A stretch of 64,000 nt of DNA from Streptomyces sp. NBC_00464. GTDB taxonomy: Bacteria > Actinomycetota > Actinomycetes > Streptomycetales > Streptomycetaceae. A program made the translations under genes and the position numbers. How positions within the stretch are numbered: the first letter of the stretch is position 1; every line of letters begins with the position of its first letter. Positions 47,450 to 57,654 of the stretch are shown here, piece by piece. Below the pieces are notes generated by a model that worked only from the letters and a program-made list of their open reading frames with translations, did not search any database and was not told the origin of the DNA. The DNA lies in assembly GCF_036013915.1 (NCBI RefSeq), contig NZ_CP107899.1, positions 5,890,001 to 5,954,000 of the forward strand, given 5' to 3'.

Positions 47450-48373
47450 GTGCAGCACCTCCCCTCCGGCACCTCCCCGCGTCACCGGATGTCGAAGAGC
47501 CGTTCCCGCCTCGTCAAGGGCCTGATGGCCGCCACCGTCGCCACCGCGGGTCTGTGCACCGCGCTGATGCCGGGCGCCCAGGCCGCCGACAACCCCTATG
47601 AGCGCGGCCCGGCCCCCAGCAATTCGAGCATCGAGGCGAGCCGCGGCTCGTACGCGGTCTCGCAGACCAGCGTCTCCTCACTGAGTGTCAGCGGCTTCGG
47701 CGGCGGCACGATCTACTACCCGACGTCCACCTCGGACGGGACGTTCGGCGCCGTCGCCATCTCGCCCGGTTTCACCGCCTACCAGTCCAGCATCGCCTGG
47801 CTCGGCCCGCGGCTCGCCTCGCAGGGCTTCGTCGTCTTCACGATCGACACCAACACCACGGTGGACCAGCCCGACAGCCGCGGCCGGCAGCTCCTGGCCG
47901 CGCTCGACTACCTGACGAAGACCAGCTCGGTGCGCACCCGGATCGACACCTCCCGGCTCGGCGTGATGGGCCACTCCATGGGCGGTGGCGGCACCCTGGA
48001 GGCCGCGAAGAGCCGCACCTCGCTGAAGGCGGCGATCCCGCTGACCGGCTGGAACCTCGACACCACCTGGCCCGAAGTCCGTACACCCACCCTGATCTTC
48101 GGCGCGGACGGTGACACGATCGCCCCGGTCGCCACCCACTCCGAGCCGTTCTACCAGTCGCTGCCCAGCACGCTGGACAAGGCGTACGTGGAGCTGCGCG
48201 GGGCCACGCACTTCACCCCGAACTCGTCCAACACCACGATCGCGAAGTACAGCATTTCGTGGCTGAAGCGCTTCATCGACAACGACACCCGCTACGAGCA
48301 GTTCCTCTGCCCGCTGCCGGCGGCGAGTCTGACGATCGCCGAGTCCCGGGGCAACTGCCCCCACACCTCGTAG
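47450..48373 (+). CDS. Secreted cutinase / PET-hydrolase-like polyester hydrolase
   Basis: Predicted secreted alpha/beta hydrolase of 307 residues, closely resembling actinomycete cutinases such as those of Thermobifida. Signal peptide: residues about 14-45 ending AQA. Catalytic triad: Ser176 in GHSMGGGG, Asp222 in GADGDTIAP, His254 in [16 protein letters not shown] follows the signal. The aromatic-clamp region reads [10 protein letters not shown] and a Trp is in LTGWNL (201). A C-terminal Cys pair (FLCP, GNCP) gives the usual disulfide. GTG 47450 has a GAGAGG site; ATG 47489 does not. Substrates such as cutin, triglyceride or aliphatic polyester are inferred. Confidence 0.93.
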   Translation: MQHLPSGTSPRHRMSKSRSRLVKGLMAATVATAGLCTALMPGAQAADNPYERGPAPSNSSIEASRGSYAVSQTSVSSLSVSGFGGGTIYYPTSTSDGTFGAVAISPGFTAYQSSIAWLGPRLASQGFVVFTIDTNTTVDQPDSRGRQLLAALDYLTKTSSVRTRIDTSRLGVMGHSMGGGGTLEAAKSRTSLKAAIPLTGWNLDTTWPEVRTPTLIFGADGDTIAPVATHSEPFYQSLPSTLDKAYVELRGATHFTPNSSNTTIAKYSISWLKRFIDNDTRYEQFLCPLPAASLTIAESRGNCPHTS

Positions 48374-48389
48374 TTCCTGACATCTGGTG

Positions 48390-48421
48390 AGGGCCGGACC
48401 GCGAACAGCGGTCCGGCCCTT
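48390..48421 (+). terminator. Terminator after the esterase
   Basis: A 14-base stem (AGGGCCGGACCGC / GCGGTCCGGCCCT) with a short GAACA loop then TT, 16 bases past the stop; it also faces the convergent hydrolase gene. Confidence 0.88.
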
Positions 48422-48437
48422 GCTCATGGGCGGTGCG

Positions 48438-49214
48438 TCAGTCGTCCTCGGTGAGGAACCCGGCGACACAGGCGGCGAATCCCGGATCGCGGACGACGGT
48501 GAGATGGTCCCCGGGCAGCACTTTCAGGCGTGCCCCCGTGAGGGCGTCGGCCAGCACCTCGGGCCGCACGGCGAGAGGATCGTCCGCCCCGGCGAGCACC
48601 AGCGTGGGTATCCGGATCCGGTCCAGCGGCAGCGCGCCCCGGTGCACCGCGCGGATCTGTGCGGCCAGGGCCAGCCGGTCGGAGCCCGTGGTGTCGGCCA
48701 GGATCCGGAAGCCCCGGGTGCGTTCGGGGGCGTCGGCCGCGTCCTCGGCCGTCAGCGCGGCCGCCACCAGCTCCGGAGGCATGGCCCGGGTGTCCAGCCC
48801 GCCCACCTCCACCGCGCCCGCGCCGATCCCGCCGACCACCAGCCGGGTGATCCGCTCGTCGTCGGCGGCCGCGAGCAGCGCCACGACCGCCCCCATCGAG
48901 TAGCCCGCCAGATGCACTTCGCCGGCACCGGTGCGGTCGATCAGCTGCCGCACGTCCCGGGCCATCACCGGCTCGCCGTAGAGGGAGTCGTCGTGCGGCT
49001 TGTCCGACGAACCGTGCCCCCGCGCATCGAGCGCGAGGACGTGGCGGCCCCGCGCCACCAGGGCCTCGACCACGCCGGGGCCTTCCCAGTTCAGCCGGGC
49101 GTCGGCGGCGAAACCGTGCAGCAGAAGCACCGGCGGAAGTCCGGCCCGTGGGCCGCGGGACCAGGACCGGTAGCGCAGCGTCAGACCGTCGTCCGTACGG
49201 AATTCATCAGTCAT
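48438..49214 (-). CDS. Alpha/beta hydrolase
   Basis: A 258-residue cytoplasmic hydrolase. LLLHGFAADARLNW forms the oxyanion-hole region, GYSMGAVVAL the nucleophile elbow (Ser about residue 103), AGADDPL the acid and GDHLTVV the His. No signal peptide. Likely a carboxylesterase or lactonase; substrate unknown. It diverges from the LAL regulator gene, which begins 153 bases away. Confidence 0.87.
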   Translation of the reverse strand: MTDEFRTDDGLTLRYRSWSRGPRAGLPPVLLLHGFAADARLNWEGPGVVEALVARGRHVLALDARGHGSSDKPHDDSLYGEPVMARDVRQLIDRTGAGEVHLAGYSMGAVVALLAAADDERITRLVVGGIGAGAVEVGGLDTRAMPPELVAAALTAEDAADAPERTRGFRILADTTGSDRLALAAQIRAVHRGALPLDRIRIPTLVLAGADDPLAVRPEVLADALTGARLKVLPGDHLTVVRDPGFAACVAGFLTEDD

Positions 49215-49367
49215 GGCCCGACATTACGGGCGGCACGCGCGAGACCGGGTCCGCGCTGTGCGCGTGCACAGCCAACTCCGGCTCGCCTTGGGAGGGTGCC
49301 CCGCAACCGGCCGGGCGGGAACCGGGGCCGGACGCACATCTTCCGACACTGTTTACGCGGAAGTAAC

Positions 49368-52304
49368 GTGCCGGTTGTGACTCCATCGACGACCGTGCAC
49401 AGTCCGCTCCGGCTGTACGGCCGCAGCGGTGAACTCGCCATCCTCGAAACCCTGTTGGTACGCCTGCACAACGGCGACGGCGGCGCGCTGGTGCTGACCG
49501 CACTGCCCGGCATCGGCCGCACCGCGCTCCTGGACAAGGCCGTGGCCGCACACCAGGAACGGCGCACCGGCCCCGTCCTGACCGCCACCGCGACCCCCGC
49601 CGAGCAGCGGCTGCCCTACAGCGGGCTGCACGCCCTGCTCTGTTCCGCACCCGGCCCGCTTCCGCTGCCGCCCGACGCGGTGCTGCGCGACGGCATCACC
49701 CCCACGGCGCTGCTCGTCCTGCTGCGGCAACTCGGGGCCGAACAACCCCTGTTGGTGTGCGTGGACGACGCGCACGCCTGGGACCCCGATTCGCGCGCCG
49801 CCCTCGCCTTCGCGGCCCGCCGGCTCGGCGCGGGCAGCCGGGTCGCGGTGGTGATCGGTGCCGGTGACGAGACGAGCTTCGCGGGGCTGCCCGCGCTCCG
49901 GCTCGGCCCCCTCGGCGACGACGCGGCGGCGGCCCTCCTGGACCGGATCACCGACGCCGCGGACCAGGTCGACCCGGTGGTCCGCGGCGAACTCCTCCGG
50001 GAGGCGGCCGGGAACCCCCGGCTGCTCGCCGGACTGGCCGGCCGGCTCACCCCCGACCAGCTCGCCGGCCGTACCCCGCCGCCCTATCCGCTGCCCGGCG
50101 CCGAGGATGTCCTGGACGCGCACGCCGCCCGCCTCGACGGGCTGCCCCCGGACACCCGCACGCTGCTGCTCCTCGCGGCCGCGGCGCAGGAGCACGAGCC
50201 GGAGGGCGCCGGAGCGGACGTGACCCTCCTGCTCCGCGCGGCCGCCTCCACCGGCCTCGGTCCCGCGGCGCTCGACCTGGCCCTGCTCACCCCGGCCGGG
50301 ACCGCCGGAGCCCTCCAACGAGCAGGCAACCGCCTCCACTTCAGCCACCCGCTGCTGCGCCGGGCGGTCCTGCACCGCACCTCCCCGCAGCGCCGCCGCG
50401 CGGTGCACGGCCTGCTCGCCACCTTGCTGGCGACGGTCCCGGCCGACGCCCGCGGACGCGCCCGCCGACCGGTGCGACGGGCCGCGGGGGCGGGGGCAAT
50501 GGGGGCGATGGAGGCGGTGGGGAGAGCGGGCGGTGACACCTGCGCCGTGCCGGCCCTTCCCCCTCGACAGGGAGCTCCCCGTCCAGGGGCGGGGTACCTG
50601 GCCGCCGGGCCGTCCGCGCTTCCCGCGCTCGTCCAGCGCGCCTGTGCCGCCGGCGGGCCCGATGACGGACTGGCCGATGCGCTGGAGGCGGTGGCCGTGG
50701 CACCTCGGCCGTACGCCGAGCGGGCAGCCGCGCTCGCCCGTGCCGCGGCGCTCTCCACCGATGAGGCGGTGCGGGACGCCCGGTTCGCCGCCGCCGCCGA
50801 GCACACCCGGCTCGCGGGAGACGCCGGCCGGGCCCGCGCACTGCTGGCCCGGATCGGCGCACGACCCGCGCACGACGGAGCGCACCTGGTACGCGGACTG
50901 CTCGCCCTGCGCGACGGGCCGGCCGCCGACGCCCACGAGGCCCTCCTCACCGCTGAGGCGCTCCTCGCGCCGCACGACCCGCGCCGCGCCGTCGACGCCC
51001 GGCTCGGTGCCGCCGAGGCCGCCTGGGCGATGGGGGACGCGCTCGCGTATCTCGATGCCATGACCCGTATCCCGGTCTCCGTATCCGATCCGGCCCTCGC
51101 CCAGTACTGCGACGGCATGAGCGCGGTGCTCCGCGGACGCATCGCCGAGGGGCAGGCGCTGCTGCGCCGCTGCCTCGACTCGGCCGGCCGGGCGCACGAC
51201 CCCGCCCCGCTGCTGCGCGGCGGGGCCTCGGCCCTGGTGCTGGGCGACATCGACGCCGCCTGCCGGTTCGGGACCCGCGCCCTGGCCGCCGTACGGTCGG
51301 TCGGCCCCGAGGCCCTGCTGCCGCAGGCCCTGGAGCACCTTGCGTACGCCGAGCTCAGGGCCGGCCGCCATGCCCCCGCCCGCGCCCACGCGCTGGAGGG
51401 GCTGCACGCCGCCCGGCGTACCGGGCAGCCCAACACCGCCTCCCACCTGCATGCCGTGCTCGCACTCGCCGCCTCCGTGGAGGGCGGCACGGAGTCCTGT
51501 GCCACCCATGCCGACGCGGCCCTCGCGGGGGCCGGACCGCACGGACTCGCCCAGGCCGCGACCCTCGCCACCTGGGCGCTCGCCCGCGCGGACCTGGCGG
51601 CGGGGCGCTCCGGCGAGGCCGCGGCCCGGCTCGACCCGCTCGTGAGGCCCGGACCCCGGCGCGGTCACTTCGCCACCCGGATGCTCGCCGTACCGTGCTA
51701 CGTCGAGGCGTCCGTCCTGGCCGGGCGGGCGGACCGGGGCAGGGGAGCGGACCCGGTCGCCGACGCCGTGGCGGAGTTCGCCGTCTGGGTCACGCGCACC
51801 ACCGACCCCCAGGCCCCCGCCCAACTGGCCCGCTGCCGTGCCCTGCTGGCGGCACCCGCCGATGCGGCAGGACGGTACGAGGAGGCGCTCGCCCACCACG
51901 ACCGGGCGGGCGGTGACTTCGAACGCGCCCGCACCCAGCTGCTGTACGGGGCATGGCTGCGCCGGCGCCGCCGCACCCGGGAGGCCAGGGGCCCGCTACG
52001 GGACGCCCTGGTCGCCTTCGAGCGGTGCGGTGCGCGGGCCTGGACCGACCGGGCGAGCGGTGAACTGCGGGCTGCCGGCGAAGCCGTGGAGGGCCCGGCG
52101 ACGACCGGGGGCAAGGATCCGCTGGCCGCGCTGACCCCGCAGCAGCAGCGCATCGCCCGGTGTGTCGCCGAGGGGGCCACCAACCGTGAGGTGGCGCTGC
52201 GGCTCTCGGTGAGCACCCGGACCGTCGACCACCATCTGCGCAATGTGTTCGCGGCGCTCGGCGTCCGGTCCAGGACCGAGCTGGCCAGGCTGCTGGATCG
52301 GTAG
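49368..52304 (+). CDS. Large LuxR-family (LAL-type) transcriptional regulator
   Basis: A 978-residue regulator of the LAL type. An N-terminal AAA region has a degenerate Walker A (PGIGRT, Arg51 in place of Lys) and a Walker B ([12 protein letters not shown]). A long alpha-helical middle follows, then a C-terminal LuxR HTH ([27 protein letters not shown] region, about 920-975). Residues about 365-420 form an Ala/Gly/Pro-rich patch that interrupts the usual pattern. GTG 49368 is used; GTG 49377 is an alternative. Neighbouring hydrolases are possible targets. Confidence 0.85.
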   Translation: MPVVTPSTTVHSPLRLYGRSGELAILETLLVRLHNGDGGALVLTALPGIGRTALLDKAVAAHQERRTGPVLTATATPAEQRLPYSGLHALLCSAPGPLPLPPDAVLRDGITPTALLVLLRQLGAEQPLLVCVDDAHAWDPDSRAALAFAARRLGAGSRVAVVIGAGDETSFAGLPALRLGPLGDDAAAALLDRITDAADQVDPVVRGELLREAAGNPRLLAGLAGRLTPDQLAGRTPPPYPLPGAEDVLDAHAARLDGLPPDTRTLLLLAAAAQEHEPEGAGADVTLLLRAAASTGLGPAALDLALLTPAGTAGALQRAGNRLHFSHPLLRRAVLHRTSPQRRRAVHGLLATLLATVPADARGRARRPVRRAAGAGAMGAMEAVGRAGGDTCAVPALPPRQGAPRPGAGYLAAGPSALPALVQRACAAGGPDDGLADALEAVAVAPRPYAERAAALARAAALSTDEAVRDARFAAAAEHTRLAGDAGRARALLARIGARPAHDGAHLVRGLLALRDGPAADAHEALLTAEALLAPHDPRRAVDARLGAAEAAWAMGDALAYLDAMTRIPVSVSDPALAQYCDGMSAVLRGRIAEGQALLRRCLDSAGRAHDPAPLLRGGASALVLGDIDAACRFGTRALAAVRSVGPEALLPQALEHLAYAELRAGRHAPARAHALEGLHAARRTGQPNTASHLHAVLALAASVEGGTESCATHADAALAGAGPHGLAQAATLATWALARADLAAGRSGEAAARLDPLVRPGPRRGHFATRMLAVPCYVEASVLAGRADRGRGADPVADAVAEFAVWVTRTTDPQAPAQLARCRALLAAPADAAGRYEEALAHHDRAGGDFERARTQLLYGAWLRRRRRTREARGPLRDALVAFERCGARAWTDRASGELRAAGEAVEGPATTGGKDPLAALTPQQQRIARCVAEGATNREVALRLSVSTRTVDHHLRNVFAALGVRSRTELARLLDR

Positions 52305-52410
52305 GGACTGTCCGCGGGGTCCCTGGGCGGGCCCCGCGGGTCCTGTCCCGGGGTGGCGGGCGGACGGGAGGTTGCAGGACCGTGATGAGAAGAATGCCGC
52401 AGACCCCTAG

Positions 52411-52428
52411 GTACCGACCGGGCGGTAT
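52411..52428 (+). promoter_or_regulatory. TetR-type operator-like palindrome
   Basis: TACCG (52412-52416) and CGGTA (52423-52427) flank ACCGGG, giving an imperfect 16-base palindrome close to the ATACCGACCGGTCGGTAT-type sites bound by actinomycete TetR regulators. It is 110 bases before the PucR-type gene start. No tetR gene is next to it. Confidence 0.4.
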
Positions 52429-52537
52429 GCCATTCTGCGGGCGTCAGGATGATTCGGTGTGCTCATGCCCAATGCCGGGCTGGGTGAACCGGAGCCGGCC
52501 GTATTCCGGAGCCGGCCGAATCCCGGTGGAGGCCGCC

Positions 52538-53893
52538 ATGCCGCAGGTCGTACGTTCACGGGTCAGGGCATTGCACGGGCCGCCCCCCGTCGCGCCGATG
52601 CCACGCCGCTTCCGTTCGCTGGCCGATCGCGAGGCCGTCGCCGTACTGCACCGGGCTGCCCGGTCGCTGGTAGAGAAGCTGCCGGAGCTGACGGACCGGC
52701 TGGTCGAGGCGCTGCGCGAGCAGGAACCCGCCTACCGCTCGGCCATCGAGGCCGACGCGGCGGAGATCTGGCAGGAGGTGCACCACTCGCTGCGGCACAA
52801 CGTCGGATCGCTGATCCAGCCCCGGGAGTTCCGGGACGCCGCCCACCGCACCTCGCGCCGGATCGGCGAGGTCCGGGCCGAGCAGGGGCTGCCGCTCGAC
52901 GCGGTCCTGCACGCCTTCCGGATGGGCGGTGCGATGGTCTGGCAGGACCTGGTGGACGACACCGCCCGCCGCCACCCCGAGGACATCCGGCTGCTGGTCC
53001 ATGTCGCGGCGGACGTCTGGAACTTCGTGGACGAGCACTGCGGTGTCGTCGCGGACGCCTACCGGCAGACCGAGCGCCGGCTGGCCTGGCGGCGGGAGAA
53101 CCGTCAGCGCCTGATGACGGCGGCGCTGCTGGACGGCACCGCGCAGATCGCCGAACTGCCGGACGCCGCCGCGATGCTGGGACTGCCGGAGCACGGCAGA
53201 TACGCGGTGCTCGCCGTCTCCACCGCCCGCCGCGCCCCGCACGGCACCGCGCAGCCGCCGCTGACGCTGCCCGCGGGGACGGACGCGCTCTGGCACCCGG
53301 GCCCGGACGCGGAGTTCGCGATCCTTCCGCTGACCTGGGGCGAGAGGGCGGCGGAACGCGTCACCCCGCTCACCGACCCGGCCGGACCGGCGGCCCCCGA
53401 AGGGGACGACGCACCCGCCGGGGACATGGAACTTGCCGCGCTGGCCGCCGGGTTGTGCGCCCCGCCCGGCGCCCGGGTGGGCATCAGCTCCGTCGTCGTC
53501 GGGCTGGCGGCGCTCGGGGACGCCCGGCGGCTCGCCGAGACCGCCCTGCGGGCCTGCCCGGCCGGGGGCGGGGTCGTCCTGCTCGACGAACAGCTGCCCG
53601 CCGCCCTCGTCGTCTCGTCCCCGGGACTCGGATCGGCGCTGGCCGCCCGGGTGCTGGGGCCACTGGACCGGCTGGACCCGGCCGACCGCGACGTGATCAT
53701 CGAGACACTCACGGCATGGCTCGACTCGGACGGTTCCGCGCAGCGGGCGGGGGCCCGGCTCTACTGCCACCGCAACACGGTCCTGAACCGGCTCCGCCGC
53801 TTCGAGCAGCTGACCGGCCGCTGTCTCACCCGCCCGTCCGACGCGGTCGAGGTCTCCCTCGCCCTGACGGCACGCCGCCTGCTGGCCGGCTGA
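52538..53893 (+). CDS. PucR/CdaR-family transcriptional regulator
   Basis: A 451-residue regulator. An N-terminal helical region ([24 protein letters not shown] onward) precedes a GGDEF-like central domain and a C-terminal HTH ([20 protein letters not shown]). ATG 52538 has GGTGGAGG upstream, so the longer open frame from 52382 is not used. PucR-type proteins regulate catabolic or transport genes, and the symporter after it is a candidate target. Confidence 0.87.
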   Translation: MPQVVRSRVRALHGPPPVAPMPRRFRSLADREAVAVLHRAARSLVEKLPELTDRLVEALREQEPAYRSAIEADAAEIWQEVHHSLRHNVGSLIQPREFRDAAHRTSRRIGEVRAEQGLPLDAVLHAFRMGGAMVWQDLVDDTARRHPEDIRLLVHVAADVWNFVDEHCGVVADAYRQTERRLAWRRENRQRLMTAALLDGTAQIAELPDAAAMLGLPEHGRYAVLAVSTARRAPHGTAQPPLTLPAGTDALWHPGPDAEFAILPLTWGERAAERVTPLTDPAGPAAPEGDDAPAGDMELAALAAGLCAPPGARVGISSVVVGLAALGDARRLAETALRACPAGGGVVLLDEQLPAALVVSSPGLGSALAARVLGPLDRLDPADRDVIIETLTAWLDSDGSAQRAGARLYCHRNTVLNRLRRFEQLTGRCLTRPSDAVEVSLALTARRLLAG

Positions 53894-53900
53894 CGGTCCG

Positions 53901-53950
53901 GCGAGCACATCGCGCCCGCGCCCACCGGGCGGCAGGCGCGATGTGCTCGC
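53901..53950 (+). terminator. Terminator after the PucR-type gene
   Basis: A perfect 16-base stem (53901-53916 with 53935-53950) and 18-base loop, beginning 8 bases after the stop codon. Confidence 0.88.
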
Positions 53951-54135
53951 GCACAGACCTCCCCCGCACCCGCTGTACCCGCGCAGCGCCCCCGCCCCGC
54001 CCGCTGTACGCGGACCCGGCCGCCTGATGCCGTAACCGGCATGTCCTCAGCGCCCCCGACACCCCGCACGCCGCGCGCCCCCGCGAGCGCCTGCGCACCT
54101 GCCGTCACACCTGCCCCGGCTCCGGGACCGCGCCG

Positions 54136-55734
54136 GTGAGCGGCGGCATCGACGCCCGGTCGCTGGCCGTGGTCGTCTTCCTCGGATTCGTCGCCGTATC
54201 GCTGCTGCTGTGCGGGCTGGCCGCGGCGGACCAGGACGACCCGGAGCACTTCTACGCGGGCGGCGGCTCCGCCCTCGGTCCGGCCGGGAGCGGACTGGCG
54301 ATCGCCGGTGACTACATCTCGGCCGCCACCCTGCTCTCCACCACCGGCTCCGTCGCCCTCGCCGGCTTCGACGGGATCCTCTTCGCCGTCGCCACGGTCG
54401 CCTCCCTGGTCCTGGTGATGCGGATCCTGGCCGAACCGATGCGCCGCAAGGGTGTGTTCACCCTCGGCGACTTCCTGGCGGACCGGCTCGGCGACCCGAC
54501 CGTACGCCGCGCCCTGGGGATCACCACCCTGGTCGTCCTGGCCCCCCTGCTGCTGGTCCAGCTCGCCACCGCGGGCCGGGTCATGGCCTCCGTGTTCGGG
54601 CTGCCCGACGGAGCACTCACCAGCTGCACCGTCGCCAGCGGCGCCCTGATGGTCTGCTACTCCGCCGTCGGCGGCATGCGCGGCACCGGTTACATCCAGA
54701 TCGTCAAGGTCGCGGTGGTGCTGGCCGCGGTGACCCTGCTCGCCGGCCTGGTGCTCGCCCGCTACGGCTGGAACCCCTTCGCCCTCTTCGACGCCGCCCG
54801 GCACGGCAGCGGTGCGGGCAGTTCCTACGCGCGCCCCGGACTGCAGTTCGGCCACACCTTCGCCGGCACCCTGGATCTCCTCGGCTTCCAGCTGACCCTG
54901 GTCCTCGGGGCCGCCTGCATGCCGCACATCATGATGCGGCTGCACCCCATGCGCGACAGCTGGACCGTGCGCCGCGCCACCGTCTGGGCGGCGGCGCCGG
55001 TGGCCTTCCTGTGCACCGGCATCGTGGTGGTCGGCCTCGGCGCGTCCGCCCTGCTCGGCCACAAGGTCATTCAGGCCGCGGACCCGGCGGGCGGCACCGC
55101 GCTGCTGCTGGTGACCGGCGCACTCGACCCGGGCGCCGACGGGCCGCGCGAGAGCCTGCTGTTCGCGTTCGTGGCCTGCGCGGTGTTCGCCACCACACTG
55201 GCCGCGGTGGCCGGCATCACGCTGGCCGCCGCCTCCTCCGTCGCCCGCGACTTCACGGCGAAGGCCCGGTCCCGTACGGCCGCCCGGTCCGACCGGTCCG
55301 CCGGGCGGGAGATCCTCCGCGCCCGTCTGGCCGTCGTCCTGACCGGCGCGCTCTCCGTCTACGTGTCGACGTACACCCACGACCGCAATCCGCAGGTGCT
55401 GCTCTCGCTGTCGTTCGCCGCCGCGGCCTCCGTACTGCCGCCGGTCCTGCTGTACGCACTGTTCCGGCCGGGCTTCAACGCGCGCGGGGTGCGCTGGACG
55501 GTCTACGGCACGCTGCCGCTGATCGCGGTCCTGATGGTGTTCTCGCCCGCGTTCTCCGGCACCCACATCGCGCTGTTCCCGTCCCGCGACTTCCACTGGT
55601 TCCCGCTCCAGACGCCGGGGCTGGTCACGATCCCGGCCGGATTCCTGCTGGGGTACCTGGGGTCCCGTGCCGGGCGCGGGGAGCACCCGGCGGCAGAAGG
55701 ACCGACCCGTCGCGCAACTTTTATTGCGCAATAG
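54136..55734 (+). CDS. Sodium:solute symporter (SSS family, ActP-like)
   Basis: Polytopic Na+-coupled transporter of 532 residues with about 13 hydrophobic segments. SSS hallmarks are the YAGGGSALGP start, IAGDYISAATLLSTTG, and the central SAVGGMRGTGYIQIVK signature. It is closest in pattern to acetate/monocarboxylate permeases. The usual small DUF485 partner gene is not seen. The stop codon (55732-55734) lies inside the ArsR operator. Confidence 0.85.
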   Translation: MSGGIDARSLAVVVFLGFVAVSLLLCGLAAADQDDPEHFYAGGGSALGPAGSGLAIAGDYISAATLLSTTGSVALAGFDGILFAVATVASLVLVMRILAEPMRRKGVFTLGDFLADRLGDPTVRRALGITTLVVLAPLLLVQLATAGRVMASVFGLPDGALTSCTVASGALMVCYSAVGGMRGTGYIQIVKVAVVLAAVTLLAGLVLARYGWNPFALFDAARHGSGAGSSYARPGLQFGHTFAGTLDLLGFQLTLVLGAACMPHIMMRLHPMRDSWTVRRATVWAAAPVAFLCTGIVVVGLGASALLGHKVIQAADPAGGTALLLVTGALDPGADGPRESLLFAFVACAVFATTLAAVAGITLAAASSVARDFTAKARSRTAARSDRSAGREILRARLAVVLTGALSVYVSTYTHDRNPQVLLSLSFAAAASVLPPVLLYALFRPGFNARGVRWTVYGTLPLIAVLMVFSPAFSGTHIALFPSRDFHWFPLQTPGLVTIPAGFLLGYLGSRAGRGEHPAAEGPTRRATFIAQ

Positions 55735-55745
55735 ATATTGCGCAA
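55724..55745 (+). promoter_or_regulatory. ArsR-type operator: perfect 10-base inverted repeat
   Basis: TTGCGCAATA (55724-55733), GA, TATTGCGCAA (55736-55745) is a perfect inverted repeat with 2-base spacer, 28 bases before the regulator start. It is markedly AT-rich for this genome and overlaps the end of the symporter gene. Autoregulation of the ArsR-type gene and the MFS gene behind it is inferred. Confidence 0.65.
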
Positions 55746-55773
55746 GTTTTCTTTCCTATCTACCGTGGAGGGC

Positions 55774-56361
55774 ATGGCAAGCAACGAATCACGCCGGGTG
55801 TCCGACCTCGGCACGCTCAAGGCGTTCGGGCACCCCCTGCGGATGAAGCTCTACCGGGCGCTCTACATCGCCCGGCAGGCCACCGCCTCCCAGCTCGCCG
55901 AGCAGGTCGACGAGCAGGTCTCGCTCGTCAGCTACCACCTGCGCAAGCTCGCCGACCACGGCCTGATCGAGGAGGCCGACCGGGAGGGCAAGGACGGCCG
56001 CGAGCGCTGGTGGCAGCCCGCGTCGAAGGGGCTGCGCTTCCACGACGAGGACTTCAGCGACGCGCCCGAGAAGGCCGCCACCCACACCGCCGTCAGCCGG
56101 CTCTCGTTCGACCAGCACATCGAGATGTACCGCCGCTTCCTCGACGCGTACCGGAGCTGGTCGCCCCCGTGGCGCAAGGCGTCCTTCACCTCGGAGTACC
56201 TGGCCCGGCTGAACCCCGAGGAGCTCTCCGCGCTCGAACGCGAGCTGGACGGAGTCATCAGCCGGTACGAGGAACAGGGCCGCGCCCGCGACGAGGCCGG
56301 CGACACGGAGAACCGCGAGAACGTCGCACTTCATCTGTACGGCTTCCCGTTCCGGACCTGA
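55774..56361 (+). CDS. ArsR/HTH_20-family transcriptional regulator
   Basis: A 195-residue winged-helix regulator. The DNA-binding domain lies at about residues 10-90 (LKAFGHPLRMKLYRALY, TASQLAEQV, VSYHLRKLADHGLI), followed by a helical C-terminal part of unknown ligand. No metal-binding CxC pattern is seen, so a non-metal signal is likely. ATG 55774 has a GGAGGG site. The MFS gene starts 25 bases downstream. Confidence 0.86.
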   Translation: MASNESRRVSDLGTLKAFGHPLRMKLYRALYIARQATASQLAEQVDEQVSLVSYHLRKLADHGLIEEADREGKDGRERWWQPASKGLRFHDEDFSDAPEKAATHTAVSRLSFDQHIEMYRRFLDAYRSWSPPWRKASFTSEYLARLNPEELSALERELDGVISRYEEQGRARDEAGDTENRENVALHLYGFPFRT

Positions 56362-56386
56362 TCCGGCGAACCGAGAGGACGACCCC

Positions 56387-57637
56387 GTGACCGTCACCCT
56401 CAGCGCCACGGAAACCACCGGACGCCCCGCCCACCGTGACGGCAACGTCCTGCGCTGGCTCGGCGCCTACACGGCGTCCATGATCGGCGACAGCGTCTAC
56501 TACATGGCCCTCGCCTGGGCCGCCGCCCGCACCGGGAGCGCCGCGCAGACCGGACTGGTGCTCGCCGTCGGCTCCATACCCCGGGCCGTGCTGCTGCTCG
56601 GCGGGGGAGTGCTCGCCGACCGGCTCGGACCGCGCCGCGTCGTGGTCGCCGGTGACACCGTCCGCTGTCTCGTCATCCTGGGCCTGGCCGGCACCCTGCT
56701 CCTCACCTCGCCCACCGTGTGGATGCTGGTCGTCGTCGCACTCGTCTTCGGTGCGGCCGACGCCCTCTTCCTGCCCGCCGTCGGAGCCCTCCCGCCCCGG
56801 ATCACCGCCGCCTCCCAGCTCGCCCGCGTCCAGGGCATGCGCGGGCTCGCCACCCGTACCGCCACGGTCGTCGGCGCCCCGCTCGGCGGCGTCGCCGTGG
56901 CCCTCGGCGGCCCGGTCCTCGCCTTCGCCGCGGCGGGCGTGCTCTTCGCCGTCTCGCTGCCGCTGCTCCTTGCCGTACGGATGAGCCCGCTGCCCGTGAC
57001 CGGCACGGCCGAGGCGAAACCCGCGGGCACCGCCTGGCGCGAACTGGCCGACGGGCTGCGCCACATCCGCCGCCATCCGCTGCTCGGACCGCTGATGCTC
57101 GTCGTCGCCGTCAGCGAACTCGGCTTCGTCGGACCGCTCAACCTCGGCCTGATCCTGCTCAGCGACGAACGCGGCTGGGGCGCCTCCGGCATGGGCTGGG
57201 TCGTCGCCGCCGTCGGCGTCGGCGCGGGCGCATCGGCCCTGCTGCTCACCGTGCGCGGACGCGTCCCCCGGGCCGGTCTCGTCATGTGCCTCACCGTGCT
57301 GACCGGCGCCGCGGCCATCGGAGCCCTGGCGTACGCCCCCTCCGTGCCGCTGGCCGCGTGCGTCGCGGTCTTCATCGGGCTCTTCGTCGGCCTCGGCGGC
57401 GCGCTGTGCGGCGCCCTCCTGCAGACCGCCGCCGACCCCGCCTACCTGGGCCGGGTCACCTCGGTCTCGACGCTCTTCACCCACGCCCTGTCGCCGCTCA
57501 GCTACCCCGTCACCGGCGCGGCCGTCGCGCTCTGGGGCACCGGCCCGGTCTTCGTCGCCAGCGCCGCCCTGTGCGCGGCGGGCGCGGCGACAGGCCTGTT
57601 CCTCGCCCCGCTGCGCCGCGCGGAACTCCCGCACTGA
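56387..57637 (+). CDS. MFS transporter
   Basis: A 416-residue Major Facilitator protein with about twelve hydrophobic segments and a [19 protein letters not shown] loop between spans 2 and 3, the family signature A-motif. GTG 56387 follows GAGAGGAC. It is probably an efflux pump controlled by the ArsR-type gene just upstream, on positional evidence. Confidence 0.85.
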   Translation: MTVTLSATETTGRPAHRDGNVLRWLGAYTASMIGDSVYYMALAWAAARTGSAAQTGLVLAVGSIPRAVLLLGGGVLADRLGPRRVVVAGDTVRCLVILGLAGTLLLTSPTVWMLVVVALVFGAADALFLPAVGALPPRITAASQLARVQGMRGLATRTATVVGAPLGGVAVALGGPVLAFAAAGVLFAVSLPLLLAVRMSPLPVTGTAEAKPAGTAWRELADGLRHIRRHPLLGPLMLVVAVSELGFVGPLNLGLILLSDERGWGASGMGWVVAAVGVGAGASALLLTVRGRVPRAGLVMCLTVLTGAAAIGALAYAPSVPLAACVAVFIGLFVGLGGALCGALLQTAADPAYLGRVTSVSTLFTHALSPLSYPVTGAAVALWGTGPVFVASAALCAAGAATGLFLAPLRRAELPH

Positions 57638-57654
57638 GCGTGCGGCGCGCCGCG

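Noticed and set aside
49353..51899. 848-codon minus-strand frame opposite the LAL regulator
   Set aside because: Gly/Arg-rich shadow frame with no ribosome-binding site or motif; the plus strand encodes the LuxR-type protein.
53761..55731. 656-codon minus-strand frame opposite the PucR-type gene and the symporter
   Set aside because: His/Gln/Gly-rich low-complexity shadow of membrane-protein codons; the symporter motifs are clear on the other strand.
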